Notes under the pieces: generated by a model
The model's input: only the letters and a program-made list of their open reading frames with translations
Told to the model about the DNA's origin: nothing
The model's database searches: none
Shown here: piece after piece, positions 1 through 10,746 of the stretch
Position numbering within the stretch: position 1 is the stretch's first letter
Layout: each line of letters starts with the position of its first letter
Program-made: the position numbers and the translations under genes
From: Metapseudomonas boanensis
Lineage (GTDB): Bacteria; Pseudomonadota; Gammaproteobacteria; Pseudomonadales; Pseudomonadaceae
Assembly (NCBI RefSeq): GCF_018704125.1
Contig: NZ_JAGTIS010000002.1
Location: 186,001 to 250,000 of the forward strand
Length of the DNA: 64,000 nt
Direction: 5' to 3'

Positions 1-2
1 AC

Positions 3-452
3 ACGCTGCAGTTGCTGGAAGACGCCGCCTCCCGCGCACGCCGCGACGGCAAGCCGCTCAGCTTCGCCATGCTCGACATCGACCATTTCAAGAGGGTCAA
101 CGACACCTTTGGCCACCCCGTGGGCGACCGGGTGATCAAGAGCCTGGCACTGTTTCTCAAGCAGAGGCTGCGCAAGACCGACCACATCGGCCGCTACGGC
201 GGAGAAGAGTTCGCCGTGATCCTGCCGGATACCGACCTTGCAGCGGCGCACCGGGTGCTGGAGGATATCCGCCGGCGCTTCGCTGAAATCCGCTACCCGG
301 CACAACCCATTGATCTCTCTTGCACCTTCAGCTGCGGGATCGCCGAACTGCGCGAAGACACCGACATCAGCAACCTGTCGAAACTGGCGGACGAAGCGCT
401 GTACCGGGCCAAGCATAGTGGCCGCAATCGCATAGCCCTCCATCAGGACTGA
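3..452 (+). CDS. Diguanylate cyclase, C-terminal GGDEF domain (5' truncated)
   Basis: Only the C-terminal catalytic domain lies in the window; the frame is open to the left edge, so the real start is outside. The domain makes cyclic di-GMP from two GTP. The metal/substrate motif DIDHFKRVNDTFGH and the active-site signature GGEEF are both intact, so it should be active. An RKTD sequence five residues before GGEEF fits the RxxD inhibitory I-site, implying product feedback. The position just before a ctpL-like chemoreceptor gene matches GcbA (PA4843) in P. aeruginosa, a response regulator-GGDEF protein, but the receiver part cannot be seen, so the symbol is withheld. Confidence 0.9.
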   Translation, partial: TLQLLEDAASRARRDGKPLSFAMLDIDHFKRVNDTFGHPVGDRVIKSLALFLKQRLRKTDHIGRYGGEEFAVILPDTDLAAAHRVLEDIRRRFAEIRYPAQPIDLSCTFSCGIAELREDTDISNLSKLADEALYRAKHSGRNRIALHQD

Positions 453-611
453 TGAAGAAGGGCCGCCTGCCCCATCAATCAAGCGCCTCCACTCTTCCTA
501 TCACGGGAGATGGCACTGGTTTCTGCAGCGCCAGCCCAGGTAGCGCGTCACAGGACTGTCATTAAACAGCAATATCATTTGGCCATCCCTCAGTTGCTTG
601 TCGAGTCCAGG

Positions 612-2576
612 ATGCGCCTGAAGTTGCTCACCAATCTCATCACCCTGCTGCTGGTCACGGTGTGTCTCGCCCTCGGCGCCACCCTGTGGTGGTCGCAGCG
701 TGCCCTTGAGCGCCCTTACCAGTTGATGGAGCAGTACCTCGACCTGGCTCAGCGCTTTCGTGGCGAAGTGGCGGACAACATCCAGGCCTACCTCTCCAGC
801 GGCGATGCCTTGCGCCACAGCAGTGCCAGCCAGGGTATCGACAGTCTGGAGCAGAGCCTCGGCAATCTGCCGAGCGGGTTCAGCGACTCGCTTCGACCCA
901 GCCTCAACGAATTGCGCGAATTCACCCGCGACGAACTGCTCGCGGCCGGCAAGTTGGCAGGCGACCCGCAGGGACTGCTGATTCAGGCGGAGCGAGAAAT
1001 CGCCGGCTCCCTCGACCGACTCGCCCAGTACACCGATAGTGCCAGCAACACCTCCGCATCCGAATATCGCCCGCTGCTGTTCCGTGCCGCCCAGCACCTC
1101 AGCCGCCTCAGCCAGGCACGCGACAAGCTGGTGACCAGCGGCCGCGACGAGCTGGCCGCCGATGTCGAGCGCGAACTGGCCGCCCTGGAACGCCTGCACG
1201 GGCAGCTGGAGCAATTGCCGCTGCTCGGCGTAACCGACAGCACCAGTTCGGCCTCCGACGATTTTGCCGCCCTGATGGGGCTGAACAGCGGCAGCGATGC
1301 CGGTCAGGCAGAAGACCGCGGCATTGCCCTCAAGCGCGAATTCGCAAGCCTGCTCAAACGCTACCCAGCCGAACTGGCGCGCACCCGCGATCTGATCCAG
1401 CGACGCGCAGCGCTCGCCACCAGTACCTCCGCCCGCGTCGATGCCTTGCAGCGGGCGCTGGCGGAACTGGAGCCGCAGGTGCGCGCCGAACATGGCCGCA
1501 TCCAGGCCGAAGTCCGCGTGATGCAAGGCCTGATGATCGGCCTGATCCTGCTCATCGCCCTGTGCATCGACCGCATCCAACGTCGTCTGACCCACCTGCT
1601 CGGCCGCCTCGTAGGCGCCCTCACGGCCTGGGCCGCCGGCGACTTCAGCCGCCCGATCCAGCTCGACTCGCGTACGGCCGATCTGCGCCGCATCGAGGAA
1701 TCTCTTAACCGCCTGCGCGCCTACCTCGGCGAACTGGTCGGCACCATCCGCCAACACGCCGAACAGGTCGCGGGCAGCAGCAACGTCCTGGCCGAATTGA
1801 GCAACGGCTTGCATGCCGGCGCCGAACGCCAGGCCGGCGGCACCGCGCAGATCCGCGATGCCCTCGGCGAACTGGAGACAACCATCCAGCAAGTCGCTGG
1901 CGACGCCAGCCACGCCGCCGACGCCACCCGCGATGCCGGCCGCGCCATCCTTCAGGGCCAGAGCGTGATCGACCAGAGCCTGGCCGGGCTGCGCCAACTG
2001 GTGGGCGAAGTGCAGAACAACGCCCAGGCAGTAGAAAACCTGGCGCAGGAAACCGAGACCATCGACAAGGTGCTGACAGTGATCCGTGGCATCGCCGAAC
2101 AGACCAACCTGCTGGCGCTGAATGCCGCCATCGAAGCCGCCCGAGCCGGCGAAATGGGTCGGGGCTTTGCCGTGGTAGCCGAGGAAGTCCGCTCCCTGGC
2201 GCTACGTACCAGCGGCGCCACCGCAGAAATCCAGCAGTTGATCGCGCGCCTGCAACAGGCCGCCCGCCAGTCTGTGGACGCCATGCGCGTCCAGGTCGAA
2301 CACGCCGAAGCCAGCGCCGAGCAGGCTGCTGCTGCCGATGGCGCGCTGGTGGAGGTAGTGACCTCGATCCGCACCATCGCCAGCATGGCCGAACGCATCG
2401 CCGACGCCACCGCCCAACAAAGCGGAGCGGTCAGCGAAATACGCGACTACAGCGAGCAGATCCACCAACTCGGCGGTGATAACCTGGAACGCATTGGTGA
2501 GAGCCGCAGCCAGGGCGAGCACCTGCAAAAGCTGGGTGGCCAGCTGCATACGGCGGTACAGGCGTTCCGCCTCTGA
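612..2576 (+). CDS. ctpL: Methyl-accepting chemotaxis protein, CtpL-like
   Basis: Transmembrane chemoreceptor signalling to CheA/CheW. The ATG at 612 gives 654 residues opening with a membrane anchor (about residues 7-27); an in-frame ATG at 510 would add 34 non-hydrophobic residues and is less likely. A periplasmic domain of about 275 mostly helical residues follows, a size that fits a helical bimodular sensor, then TM2 (about 305-322), a HAMP region and the cytoplasmic hairpin whose tip contains [19 protein letters not shown] (about 497-515). The place between a GGDEF gene and dsbD matches P. aeruginosa CtpL (PA4844), reported to mediate phosphate taxis. The ligand here is inferred from synteny only. 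Confidence 0.85.
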   Translation: MRLKLLTNLITLLLVTVCLALGATLWWSQRALERPYQLMEQYLDLAQRFRGEVADNIQAYLSSGDALRHSSASQGIDSLEQSLGNLPSGFSDSLRPSLNELREFTRDELLAAGKLAGDPQGLLIQAEREIAGSLDRLAQYTDSASNTSASEYRPLLFRAAQHLSRLSQARDKLVTSGRDELAADVERELAALERLHGQLEQLPLLGVTDSTSSASDDFAALMGLNSGSDAGQAEDRGIALKREFASLLKRYPAELARTRDLIQRRAALATSTSARVDALQRALAELEPQVRAEHGRIQAEVRVMQGLMIGLILLIALCIDRIQRRLTHLLGRLVGALTAWAAGDFSRPIQLDSRTADLRRIEESLNRLRAYLGELVGTIRQHAEQVAGSSNVLAELSNGLHAGAERQAGGTAQIRDALGELETTIQQVAGDASHAADATRDAGRAILQGQSVIDQSLAGLRQLVGEVQNNAQAVENLAQETETIDKVLTVIRGIAEQTNLLALNAAIEAARAGEMGRGFAVVAEEVRSLALRTSGATAEIQQLIARLQQAARQSVDAMRVQVEHAEASAEQAAAADGALVEVVTSIRTIASMAERIADATAQQSGAVSEIRDYSEQIHQLGGDNLERIGESRSQGEHLQKLGGQLHTAVQAFRL

Positions 2577-2600
2577 AGACGATCAATCGCACTTTGTACC

Positions 2601-2756
2601 CCTGTAGAAGCCAGCTTGCTGGCGAGCTGAGCACAACGCTTCGCGAGCAAGCTCGCTCCTACAGGGGGGCGGTAATCTTGTAGGAGCCAGCTTGCTGGCG
2701 AATGCGCGGCAATGCGCGGCTGGGCTTTGCAAGCTCGCTCCTACAGAACAACCTTA
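2601..2756. repeat. Two paired REP elements
   Basis: Two head-to-head copies of the Pseudomonas REP motif, each reading TAGGAGCCAGCTTGCTGGCGA or its GCGAGCAAGCTCGCTCCTAC partner, fill the space between the chemoreceptor gene and dsbD (about 2601-2666 and 2678-2756). Each pair can fold into a long hairpin. Similar elements occur near 50172, 51881 and 56463. Such elements are mobilised by RAYT transposases in other pseudomonads; no RAYT gene is in the window. Confidence 0.85.
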
Positions 2757-2848
2757 CGCCTTGAGGACAAAACATCTTACAGCCTAGAACCTGCAGGAAA
2801 GGTCCAAGGTCCGCTATGATGCGAACGTTTTCTGATCAAGAGACCTCC

Positions 2849-4624
2849 ATGCGCCGTCTGCTGAGCCTGATCCTGCTGCTGGTGGCCCTGCCCGCTGCCG
2901 CAGGGTTGCTGGACAAACGCCCCGACTCGACCCTGGGCGCCCCGCTGAACAACAGTGCCGACTTCCTGCCCGTGCGCGAAGCCTTCCGCCTGAGCCTGGT
3001 GGAAAGCACGCCCAGTTCGGTGAAGTTGCGATTCACCAATGCCGAGGGCTATTACCTCTACCGCCACCGCTTCCAGTTCCGCAGCGAGCCGTCCGACATC
3101 GGTCTGGGCCAGCCCACGCTGCCGCCTGGTACGCACAAGACCGACGAATACTTCGGCGACGTCGAGGTCTACTACGGCGTGCTCGACGTCGACCTGCCGC
3201 TCAACCAGCCGCAGCCGAAACCATTTGATCTGAAGGTCACCTATCAGGGCTGCGCCGACAAAGGCCTGTGCTACCCGCCGGAAACCGAAATCATCAAGGT
3301 CGGCGGCGGCCTGCCCAGCGACAGTTCCGATACAGCAGGCGGCTCGGGCTCGAATGCCTGGAGCTGGCACGAACTGGCCCTGTTCTTCCTGGCCGGCCTC
3401 GGCCTGACCTTCACCCCCTGCGTATTGCCGATGCTGCCGATCCTCTCCGGCGTGGTGCTGCGCGGCCAGACGGGTGGCAGCCGAGGCCTCGTGCTCTCGC
3501 TGGCCTACGTCTTGCCGATGGCCGCCTGCTTTGCGGTGCTCGGCGCGCTGATGGGCCTCTTCGGGGCCGAACTCAACCTCCAGGCTCGCCTGCAGTCACC
3601 CTGGGTGCTGGTTCCCTTCGCCGCGTTCTTCACCGCATTCGCCCTGGCGATGTTCGGCCTCTTCGAGTTGCGTCTGCCACATGCCATCAGCGGACCATTA
3701 GGCACCCTGGCCGGCAGCACCAAGGGCGGCTCGATCTGGAGCGCTGCGCTGCTGGGCGTGATTTCCAGCCTTTTGGTATCGCCATGCGTCTCCGCACCAC
3801 TGGCGGGCGCCCTGCTCTATATCAGTGCGAGCGGCGATGCCTTGGGCGGCGGCCTCAAGCTGTTCGCCCTGGGATTGGGCATGGGGGCACCACTGGTGCT
3901 CTTCGCCACCGGTGGCGGAGCGCTGCTGCCGAAAGCCGGCCCCTGGATGGTGGCCGTCCGCAACGCCTTCGGCGTCCTGTTGCTGGCCGTGGCCGCCTGG
4001 ATGCTAGAACGGGTCCTGCCGGGACCTTTGGCTCTGGCCCTGTGGGGCCTGCTGGCGGGTGGCGTGGCCTTGTTCCTCGGCGCGCTGGAGTTCACCGTCA
4101 AGGCTCCAAGTGGACGCCTCGCACAACTGGCCGGGCTGGTTCTGCTGGTGTATGCCGTCGCCGCCTGGACCGGCGCCCTGCGCGGCGAATCCGACCCACT
4201 CAGACCGCTGGGCCGTCCTGCGATGATCGGCACGCAGTCCAGTGCGCCAATAGCCAATCGCTGGCAGACCGTCACGACGCCCCTGCAGCTGGAGGCCGCC
4301 CTGCTGGACGCCCGCAATGCTGGCCAGCCAGTGCTGCTCGACTGGTACGCCGACTGGTGCATTAGTTGCAAGGTGATCGAGCGAGAAGTCCTGACGGCGC
4401 CGGAGGTCACCGCCCTGCTGACTGGCCATAGACTGATCCGTTTCGACATGACTGAAAGCAACGCCGAGCAGCGTGCCCTGCTCGATCGCTACAAGCTGTT
4501 CGGCCCGCCCGCCATCCTGTTCTTCGATGCACGGGGTGACGAATTGGTCGAAGCGCGTGTCGTAGGGGAAGTCGATGCCGCGACCTTCACCACCCGTCTG
4601 CAACGGGTAAATGCATCACGCTGA
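2849..4624 (+). CDS. dsbD: Thiol:disulfide interchange protein DsbD
   Basis: Carries electrons from cytoplasmic thioredoxin across the inner membrane to periplasmic DsbC/DsbG and cytochrome c maturation proteins. The ATG at 2849 (591 residues) begins directly with a signal peptide (MRRLLSLILLLVALPAAAG); an ATG at 2816 would put 11 polar residues in front of it. All three redox pairs are present: Cys135/Cys141 in the N-terminal periplasmic domain, Cys191/Cys313 in the eight-helix membrane domain (FTPCVLPMLP, VSPCVSAPLAG), and Cys504-Ile-Ser-Cys507 in the C-terminal thioredoxin-like domain. Synteny fits PA4845 (dipZ). It appears monocistronic, with REP elements upstream and aroQ 120 bp downstream. 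Confidence 0.95.
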   Translation: MRRLLSLILLLVALPAAAGLLDKRPDSTLGAPLNNSADFLPVREAFRLSLVESTPSSVKLRFTNAEGYYLYRHRFQFRSEPSDIGLGQPTLPPGTHKTDEYFGDVEVYYGVLDVDLPLNQPQPKPFDLKVTYQGCADKGLCYPPETEIIKVGGGLPSDSSDTAGGSGSNAWSWHELALFFLAGLGLTFTPCVLPMLPILSGVVLRGQTGGSRGLVLSLAYVLPMAACFAVLGALMGLFGAELNLQARLQSPWVLVPFAAFFTAFALAMFGLFELRLPHAISGPLGTLAGSTKGGSIWSAALLGVISSLLVSPCVSAPLAGALLYISASGDALGGGLKLFALGLGMGAPLVLFATGGGALLPKAGPWMVAVRNAFGVLLLAVAAWMLERVLPGPLALALWGLLAGGVALFLGALEFTVKAPSGRLAQLAGLVLLVYAVAAWTGALRGESDPLRPLGRPAMIGTQSSAPIANRWQTVTTPLQLEAALLDARNAGQPVLLDWYADWCISCKVIEREVLTAPEVTALLTGHRLIRFDMTESNAEQRALLDRYKLFGPPAILFFDARGDELVEARVVGEVDAATFTTRLQRVNASR

Positions 4625-4744
4625 GGTCATGACGTCACATATTTGCCGCAAACACCGGGCATCTTGTCGACTATTGTTGACATCTGGACAGCCCACCGGC
4701 TCTCCGGCATAGTTTCGCCCGGCCTCAAATAAGGAAGACATCGC

Positions 4745-5188
4745 ATGGCCACTCTCCTCGTGCTGCACGGCCCCAACCTCAACCTGCTGGGTACTCGCGA
4801 GCCCGGCACCTACGGCGCCACCACCCTGGCCGAGATCAACCAGGATCTCGAGCGCCGTGCGCGTGAGGCCGGCCATCACCTTCAGTACCTGCAGAGCAAC
4901 GCCGAGTACGAATTGATCGATCGAATCCACGCCGCGCGCAGCGAGGGAGTGGACTTCATCATCATCAATCCTGCTGCTTTCACGCATACAAGTGTCGCCC
5001 TACGTGACGCGCTGCTCGCAGTGAGCATCCCATTCATCGAAGTGCACCTGTCCAACGTGCACAAGAGAGAACCTTTTCGCCATCACTCCTACTTCTCCGA
5101 CGTTGCGGTGGGAGTGATCTGCGGTCTGGGTGCCACCGGCTACCGCCTGGCCCTGGACGCGGCGCTTGAACAACTTGAACGCCCCTGA
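4745..5188 (+). CDS. aroQ: 3-dehydroquinate dehydratase, type II
   Basis: Cytoplasmic shikimate-pathway enzyme converting 3-dehydroquinate to 3-dehydroshikimate. At 147 residues it has the usual type II size. Recognisable parts are the N-terminal [18 protein letters not shown] with the catalytic-loop Arg and Tyr, [16 protein letters not shown], and [18 protein letters not shown] with the catalytic His. A GGAAGA ribosome site precedes the ATG. It sits 25 bp before accB, the same aroQ-accB-accC order as in P. aeruginosa (aroQ1), so the three may be co-transcribed. Confidence 0.96.
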   Translation: MATLLVLHGPNLNLLGTREPGTYGATTLAEINQDLERRAREAGHHLQYLQSNAEYELIDRIHAARSEGVDFIIINPAAFTHTSVALRDALLAVSIPFIEVHLSNVHKREPFRHHSYFSDVAVGVICGLGATGYRLALDAALEQLERP

Positions 5189-5213
5189 CCTCACCCCTGG
5201 GAGTTGATGATTA

Positions 5214-5675
5214 ATGGATATCCGTAAAGTCAAAAAACTGATTGAGCTGCTGGAAGAGTCCGGTATCGACGAACTGGAGATCCGCGAGGGCGAAGAGTCC
5301 GTGCGCATCAGCCGTCACAGCAAGCAGGCCTTCGCTCACCAGCCGATCTACGCCGCCGCACCTGCTCCGGCCGCCGCCCCGGTTGCCGCCGCAGCCCCGG
5401 CCGCCGCTGAAGCCGCTGCCCCGGCCGCGCCCAAGCTGAATGGCAACGTCGTACGCTCGCCGATGGTCGGCACTTTCTACCGCTCGCCGTCCCCGACTAC
5501 CGCCGCCTTCGTTGAAGTTGGCCAGAGCGTGAAGAAAGGCGACATCCTCTGCATCGTCGAAGCCATGAAGATGATGAACCACATCGAGGCCGAGGCCAGC
5601 GGCGTGATCGAATCCATCCTGGTGGAAAACGGTCAGCCGGTTGAGTACGACCAGCCGCTGTTCACCATCGTCTGA
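5214..5675 (+). CDS. accB: Biotin carboxyl carrier protein of acetyl-CoA carboxylase
   Basis: Carries the biotin shuttled between AccC and AccAD in the first step of fatty acid synthesis. The 153-residue protein has a short N-terminal domain, an Ala/Pro-rich linker (about residues 43-72) and a C-terminal biotinyl domain with [11 protein letters not shown]; Lys119 in the MKM motif is the biotinylation site. accC starts 17 bp downstream, so they form one operon as in most Proteobacteria. Confidence 0.97.
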   Translation: MDIRKVKKLIELLEESGIDELEIREGEESVRISRHSKQAFAHQPIYAAAPAPAAAPVAAAAPAAAEAAAPAAPKLNGNVVRSPMVGTFYRSPSPTTAAFVEVGQSVKKGDILCIVEAMKMMNHIEAEASGVIESILVENGQPVEYDQPLFTIV

Positions 5676-5692
5676 ACCGCGGAGAGCCTGCG

Positions 5693-7042
5693 ATGTTGGA
5701 AAAAGTCCTGATCGCCAACCGTGGCGAGATTGCCCTGCGCATCCTGCGCGCCTGCAAGGAGCTGGGCATCAAGACGGTGGCAGTGCATTCCACAGCCGAC
5801 CGTGAGCTGATGCACCTGTCGCTGGCCGACGAGACCGTCTGCATCGGCCCGGCCTCGGCAGCCCAGTCCTACCTGAGCATCCCGGCGATCATCAGCGCCG
5901 CCGAACTCACCGGCGCTACCGCGATCCACCCGGGCTACGGCTTCCTCGCCGAAAACGCCGACTTCGCCGAACAGGTGGAGAAATCCGGCTTCGCCTTCAT
6001 CGGCCCGAAAGCCGACACCATTCGCCTGATGGGCGACAAGGTGTCCGCCAAGGACGCCATGAAGCGTTCCGGCGTACCGACCGTGCCGGGCTCCGACGGC
6101 CCGCTGCCGGAGGACGAGGAAACCGCACTGGCCATCGCCCGCGAAGTGGGCTACCCGGTGATCATCAAGGCCGCCGGTGGCGGTGGTGGTCGCGGCATGC
6201 GCGTGGTCTTCGAGGAAGAAGAGCTGATCAAGTCGGCCAAGCTGACCCGTACCGAAGCGGGTGCCGCTTTCGGCAACTCCATGGTCTACCTGGAGAAGTT
6301 CCTCACCAACCCGCGCCACGTGGAAGTGCAGGTACTCTCCGACGGCCAGGGCAATGCCATCCACCTCGGCGACCGCGACTGCTCCCTGCAGCGCCGTCAC
6401 CAGAAGGTCCTGGAAGAAGCACCCGCCCCGGGCATCGACGAGAAGGCCCGTGCCGAAGTGCTGGACCGCTGCGTCCAGGCCTGCATCGAGATCGGCTACC
6501 GTGGCGCCGGCACCTTCGAATTCCTCTACGAGAACGGTCGCTTCTACTTCATCGAGATGAACACCCGCGTGCAGGTCGAACACCCTGTCACCGAGATGGT
6601 CACTGGTATCGACATCGTCAAGGAGATGCTCAGCATCGCCGCTGGCAACAAGCTGTCGATCAAGCAGGACGACGTGGTCATCCGCGGTCACGCACTGGAA
6701 TGCCGTATCAACGCTGAAGACCCGGACAACTTCATGCCCTGCCCGGGCAAGGTGACCTACTTCCACGCACCAGGCGGTAACGGCGTCCGCGTCGATTCGC
6801 ACCTGTACAGCGGCTATACGGTTCCGCCGAACTACGACTCGCTGATCGGCAAGCTGATCACCTACGGCAACAGCCGCGACGAGGCTTTGGCGCGCATGCG
6901 CAACGCCCTCGACGAGATCGTGGTCGACGGGATCAAGACCAACATCCCACTGCACCGCGACCTCACTCGCGACAAGGGTTTCTGCAAAGGTGGTGTGAAC
7001 ATCCACTACCTGGAGAAGAAACTCGGCATGGATAAGCACTGA
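5693..7042 (+). CDS. accC: Biotin carboxylase subunit of acetyl-CoA carboxylase
   Basis: ATP-grasp enzyme that carboxylates biotin on AccB using bicarbonate and ATP. The 449-residue length is standard. Visible motifs are the N-terminal [20 protein letters not shown], the glycine-rich ATP loop [13 protein letters not shown], the conserved [16 protein letters not shown] and [11 protein letters not shown]. It follows accB in the same operon, and a hairpin with a T-tract lies 25 bp after the stop codon. Confidence 0.97.
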   Translation: MLEKVLIANRGEIALRILRACKELGIKTVAVHSTADRELMHLSLADETVCIGPASAAQSYLSIPAIISAAELTGATAIHPGYGFLAENADFAEQVEKSGFAFIGPKADTIRLMGDKVSAKDAMKRSGVPTVPGSDGPLPEDEETALAIAREVGYPVIIKAAGGGGGRGMRVVFEEEELIKSAKLTRTEAGAAFGNSMVYLEKFLTNPRHVEVQVLSDGQGNAIHLGDRDCSLQRRHQKVLEEAPAPGIDEKARAEVLDRCVQACIEIGYRGAGTFEFLYENGRFYFIEMNTRVQVEHPVTEMVTGIDIVKEMLSIAAGNKLSIKQDDVVIRGHALECRINAEDPDNFMPCPGKVTYFHAPGGNGVRVDSHLYSGYTVPPNYDSLIGKLITYGNSRDEALARMRNALDEIVVDGIKTNIPLHRDLTRDKGFCKGGVNIHYLEKKLGMDKH

Positions 7043-7066
7043 TACCCTTCAGGGCTGACTCCACCA

Positions 7067-7103
7067 CACAGGGGCTGCCATATGGCGGCCCTTGTGTTTT
7101 TCC
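7067..7103 (+). terminator. Rho-independent terminator after accBC
   Basis: CACAGGGGCTGCC and GGCGGCCCTTGTG form a 13-bp stem with two G-T wobbles and an ATAT loop, followed directly by TTTTTC. It lies between accC and prmA and should end the accBC transcript. Confidence 0.8.
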
Positions 7104-7172
7104 GGCGTGGCCTCAAGTAAGCTTGCGCGCCTGCCGGAAGCGCCATTACGAATCGATCAAGAGGTTCCCGCC

Positions 7173-8051
7173 ATGCCCTGGTTACAAGTCCGTCTCGCCA
7201 TCACCCCGGAACAGGCGGAAACCTATGAAGATGCCCTCCTGGAAGTTGGCGCGGTTTCCGTAACCTTCATGGACGCCGAGGACCAGCCGATATTCGAACC
7301 CGACCTCGGCACAACGCCCCTGTGGACGCATACCCACCTGCTGGCGCTGTTCGAGGCCGACACCGACGAAGCGAGCCTGGTCGCGCACCTGGAGCTGCTC
7401 ACTGGCGCCGCGCTGCCAGAGCACCAGATCGAGCGAATCGAGGACCAGGACTGGGAACGCAGCTGGATGGACAACTTCAAACCGATGCGCTTCGGCCGTC
7501 GCCTGTGGATTGTCCCCAGTTGGTACGACGCCCCGGAGCCGGATGCGGTAAACCTGCTGCTGGACCCGGGCCTGGCGTTCGGCACCGGCACCCATCCGAC
7601 CACCGCACTCTGCCTGGAATGGCTGGATGGCCAAGACCTGGCCGGCCGCGACGTCCTGGACTTCGGCTGCGGCTCGGGCATCCTCGCCATCGCTGCGCTG
7701 CTGCTGGGCGCTCGCGAAGCCGTGGGCACCGACATCGATCCACAGGCCCTGGAAGCCTCCCGCGACAACGCCTTGCGCAATGGCATCGAACCCACCCGCT
7801 TCCCGGTCTACCTGCCTGCAGACCTGCCGGCCAAGCCCGCCGAAGTGGTGGTTGCCAATATCCTCGCCGGCCCGCTGGTCTCCCTCGCACCGCAGATCAC
7901 CGCCCTGGTGGCGCCTGGCGGCCACCTGGCATTGTCCGGCATCCTCGCCGAGCAGGCCGAGGAAGTCCGCGCAGCCTATGCCGATGCCTTCGAACTCGAC
8001 CCGACGGCGGAGAAGGAAGGTTGGGTGCGTATCAGCGGCGTACGCCGCTAG
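7173..8051 (+). CDS. prmA: Ribosomal protein L11 methyltransferase
   Basis: SAM-dependent enzyme that trimethylates ribosomal protein L11. The start is the ATG at 7173, preceded by AAGAGG, giving MPWLQVRL and 292 residues, the family length; an earlier in-frame start at 7092 overlaps the accC terminator. The N-terminal L11-recognition domain is followed by a Rossmann methyltransferase domain with motif I LDFGCGSG (about 162-169) and the post-motif [13 protein letters not shown]. Same gene order as P. aeruginosa PA4850. Confidence 0.95.
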   Translation: MPWLQVRLAITPEQAETYEDALLEVGAVSVTFMDAEDQPIFEPDLGTTPLWTHTHLLALFEADTDEASLVAHLELLTGAALPEHQIERIEDQDWERSWMDNFKPMRFGRRLWIVPSWYDAPEPDAVNLLLDPGLAFGTGTHPTTALCLEWLDGQDLAGRDVLDFGCGSGILAIAALLLGAREAVGTDIDPQALEASRDNALRNGIEPTRFPVYLPADLPAKPAEVVVANILAGPLVSLAPQITALVAPGGHLALSGILAEQAEEVRAAYADAFELDPTAEKEGWVRISGVRR

Positions 8052-8116
8052 CGAGAACAGAGCCAGAACAGTGCCGGATTGAGTAAAATAACCCTTCGTT
8101 TCCACCGGATCACCGC

Positions 8117-9514
8117 ATGACTGACAGCTTCGTCACCCAGTGCCCACATTGCCAGACCAGCTTCCGCGTAAGCCGTGCGCAGCTGGCAGTGGCCAACGGC
8201 GCCGTGCGCTGCGGTGCCTGCCTGCATGTGTTCAACGCTGCGCAGCAGTTGCTGGCGGCAGCCGGCCAAGCGGTACCACCCCAAAAGCCCGAGCCGCACC
8301 AGGAAGCCCCTCGTCCAGCGTCGACGCAGACCAAGCCGGCCCCGGCCCCAGCGGCCCCCCCGCTGCCGGCCAGCGCGGTTCCCAGCGTCGCCGCCGTCCT
8401 CAACCAGGCTATCCAGCCTCCGGCCGACAGTCCCAGCGACTCGCCGACCAGCGATACCCAGTGGATCCACGACGATCTCGACCTGGACAGCCTCGATCTC
8501 GACGAAGAGCTTGCCAAGCTGGAGCAGGAGGAGCGCCGGCTGTCCCGTGACCTCCTCGGCCACGAACCACCACTGCGCTCCGGTCTGGAAGTGCCAGAAC
8601 CTGCCCCCACACCAGCACCAGCACCTGCGCCAGCCCCCGAAGAAGCAGCCGAGCAGCCTGCCGACGAAGGCTGGGCTGAGGCCCTGATCCGCGAAGTCGA
8701 GGAGCGCGGGACCCAGCGCCCCGAACCGCCTCTCGCCCCGGAACCCGTCGCCATCACCCCGACCGCCCTCAGCAGCTCGGCTACACCGACCCGCACCGAG
8801 CCCAGCCTGTCACTGGATATGGTGGAGGATGAACCGGGCCCGGACTTCAGCCTGGGCGGCGCCCGTGACGACGAGCCAGAGATTCTTGCCGACGACGATC
8901 ACGACGACGAGCCGGAAGCACAACCCCGGGAGTCCGCACGCGCACAGCGCAGCGAACCCGGATTGCGTGATGACGGCCTGCTCAACCTCAACGACGAGCC
9001 CTTGCAACTCGACTGGCAGCAGCCGAAGCGCCCATGGGGTCGGTGGATCGGCTGGGGCCTGCTGAACCTGCTAGGCGCTGGCGCCCTGGCCACTCAGTAC
9101 GTGTGGTACCACTTCGACGAACTGGCCCGACAGGACCAGTACCGCCCCTGGTTCGCGCAAATCTGCCCGGAAATCGGCTGCCAGCTGCCCTCCAAGGTCG
9201 ATATCGACCTGATCAAGAGCAGCAACCTGGTGGTACGCAGCCATCCGGACTTCTCCGGCGCGCTGGTCGTCGACGCGATCCTCTACAACCGCGCGTCCTT
9301 CTCCCAACCCTTCCCGCTGCTGGAACTGCGCTTCGCCGACATGAGCGGCCAATTGCTGGCCAGCCGTCGCTTCAAGCCCGGCGAATACCTCTCCGGCGAA
9401 CTGGCGGGCCAGGGAGAAATGCCGCCGCAGACGCCCATCCACATTTCCCTGGACATCCTCGACCCGGGCGCCAAGGCCGTTAACTACAGCCTCAGCTTCC
9501 ATTCCCCCGAATAG
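8117..9514 (+). CDS. Zinc-ribbon and DUF3426 membrane protein
   Basis: Unknown function, widespread in Pseudomonas next to prmA. The 465-residue protein starts with an MJ0042-type zinc ribbon (Cys9, Cys12, Cys32, Cys35; CPHCQTSF and RCGACLHVF). A long acidic, Pro/Ala-rich and probably disordered linker follows (about 50-300), then one membrane segment (about 311-332, IGWGLLNLLGAGALATQYVW) and a C-terminal DUF3426 domain expected in the periplasm. It starts 65 bp after prmA and may share its transcript. A zinc-dependent cytoplasmic interaction coupled to a periplasmic domain is only inference. Confidence 0.85.
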   Translation: MTDSFVTQCPHCQTSFRVSRAQLAVANGAVRCGACLHVFNAAQQLLAAAGQAVPPQKPEPHQEAPRPASTQTKPAPAPAAPPLPASAVPSVAAVLNQAIQPPADSPSDSPTSDTQWIHDDLDLDSLDLDEELAKLEQEERRLSRDLLGHEPPLRSGLEVPEPAPTPAPAPAPAPEEAAEQPADEGWAEALIREVEERGTQRPEPPLAPEPVAITPTALSSSATPTRTEPSLSLDMVEDEPGPDFSLGGARDDEPEILADDDHDDEPEAQPRESARAQRSEPGLRDDGLLNLNDEPLQLDWQQPKRPWGRWIGWGLLNLLGAGALATQYVWYHFDELARQDQYRPWFAQICPEIGCQLPSKVDIDLIKSSNLVVRSHPDFSGALVVDAILYNRASFSQPFPLLELRFADMSGQLLASRRFKPGEYLSGELAGQGEMPPQTPIHISLDILDPGAKAVNYSLSFHSPE

Positions 9515-9519
9515 CCTGC

Positions 9520-9541
9520 AAGCGCCGGAATTCCGGCGCTT
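9520..9541 (+). terminator. Perfect palindrome after DUF3426 gene
   Basis: AAGCGCCGGAA and TTCCGGCGCTT form a perfect 11-bp arm palindrome six bases after the stop codon. No T-tract follows, so it is a weak terminator or mRNA-stabilising hairpin. Confidence 0.45.
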
Positions 9542-9747
9542 CAGCGCTTCCCAAACGCTTGGTGATAAGAGCCTGGCTGCTCAGAATTTGTTCAAAACAG
9601 CCTTTATCCAGTCATCGAGAGCGGGTATCATGCCCACCCTTTTTCGAACTCCCCGGATATCACCAAGAGCCTGTTTTTGAATCCGCATGGCCGACGTGCC
9701 GCAGATCGAGTACAGGCTCCTAGCAGGCCCCAAAACAGGGAAGACTT

Positions 9748-10746
9748 ATGTCGGCGGTACGCATTGGCCCTTACGCCTTGCCCAACCCCGTGATACTTGC
9801 CCCGATGGCGGGTGTCACCGATCGACCGTTTCGCCTGCTGTGCCGTCGCCTTGGCGCCGGCATGGTGGTATCGGAAATGGTCACCAGCGACGTGCGCCTG
9901 TGGAATAGCCGCAAGTCGCGGTTGCGCCTGCTCCACGAGGGGGATCCGGAGCCGCGCTCCGTCCAGATAGCCGGGGGTGATCCGGAGATGCTGGCGGAAG
10001 CGGCACGGGCCAATGTTGCTCTCGGTGCGCAAATCATCGACATCAACATGGGTTGCCCGGCGAAAAAGGTATGCAACAAGGCTGCGGGCTCCGCGCTGAT
10101 GAAGGATGAGGCCCTGGTGGCTGAAATCCTCGAAGCCGTGGTCGGCGCCGTTGACGTACCTGTCACGCTGAAGATCCGGACCGGCTGGGACAGATCGAAC
10201 AGGAACGGGACACAAGTGGCGAAAATCGCCGAGCAGGCCGGCATCCAGGCACTGGCTGTGCATGGCCGTACGCGGGCCGACCTGTATACAGGCGAAGCCG
10301 AGTACGACACGATCGCCGCGATCAAGCAGGCCGTGTCGATCCCGGTATTCGCCAATGGCGATATCGATTCGCCACAGAAAGCCCGGCAGGTCCTCGACGC
10401 TACAGGCGCCGACGCCCTGCTGATTGGTCGAGCGGCCCAGGGACGTCCCTGGATATTCCGCGAGATCGCGCATTACCTGGCGACGGGCGAACTCCTGCCG
10501 CCGCCGGGGCTGGTAGAAGTGGAACGAATACTGCTGGAACACCTTGCCGCACTGCACGCCTTCTACGGCGACGAAATGGGCGTACGCATCGCCCGCAAGC
10601 ATGTCGGCTGGTACCTTGCAACCCTGCCCGGGGCCAGGGAGTTTCGCACCAAGTTCAATCGTTTGGAGTCCACGGACGCGCAGTGCGCCAACGTTCGGGA
10701 GTTTTTCATCGAACGTCACAACGAAGGAGAAGAGGTGGCCGCATGA
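9748..10746 (+). CDS. dusB: tRNA-dihydrouridine synthase B
   Basis: FMN- and NADPH-dependent enzyme reducing specific uridines in tRNA to dihydrouridine. The 332-residue TIM barrel has the N-terminal [18 protein letters not shown], the catalytic-loop [19 protein letters not shown] with the proton-donating Cys103, and the FMN-phosphate region [11 protein letters not shown] and [13 protein letters not shown]. Its last four bases overlap the fis start (ATGA), so it is the first gene of the conserved dusB-fis operon. Confidence 0.96.
   Translation: MSAVRIGPYALPNPVILAPMAGVTDRPFRLLCRRLGAGMVVSEMVTSDVRLWNSRKSRLRLLHEGDPEPRSVQIAGGDPEMLAEAARANVALGAQIIDINMGCPAKKVCNKAAGSALMKDEALVAEILEAVVGAVDVPVTLKIRTGWDRSNRNGTQVAKIAEQAGIQALAVHGRTRADLYTGEAEYDTIAAIKQAVSIPVFANGDIDSPQKARQVLDATGADALLIGRAAQGRPWIFREIAHYLATGELLPPPGLVEVERILLEHLAALHAFYGDEMGVRIARKHVGWYLATLPGAREFRTKFNRLESTDAQCANVREFFIERHNEGEEVAA

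Noticed and set aside
501-1997. Long minus-strand open frame opposite the chemoreceptor gene
   Set aside because: Low-complexity Ala/Gly/Gln-rich translation typical of the antisense of a GC-rich helical protein; the plus strand encodes a complete MCP.
5633-7039. Minus-strand open frame of 468 codons over accC
   Set aside because: Antisense shadow of accC caused by high GC codon bias; no family resemblance.
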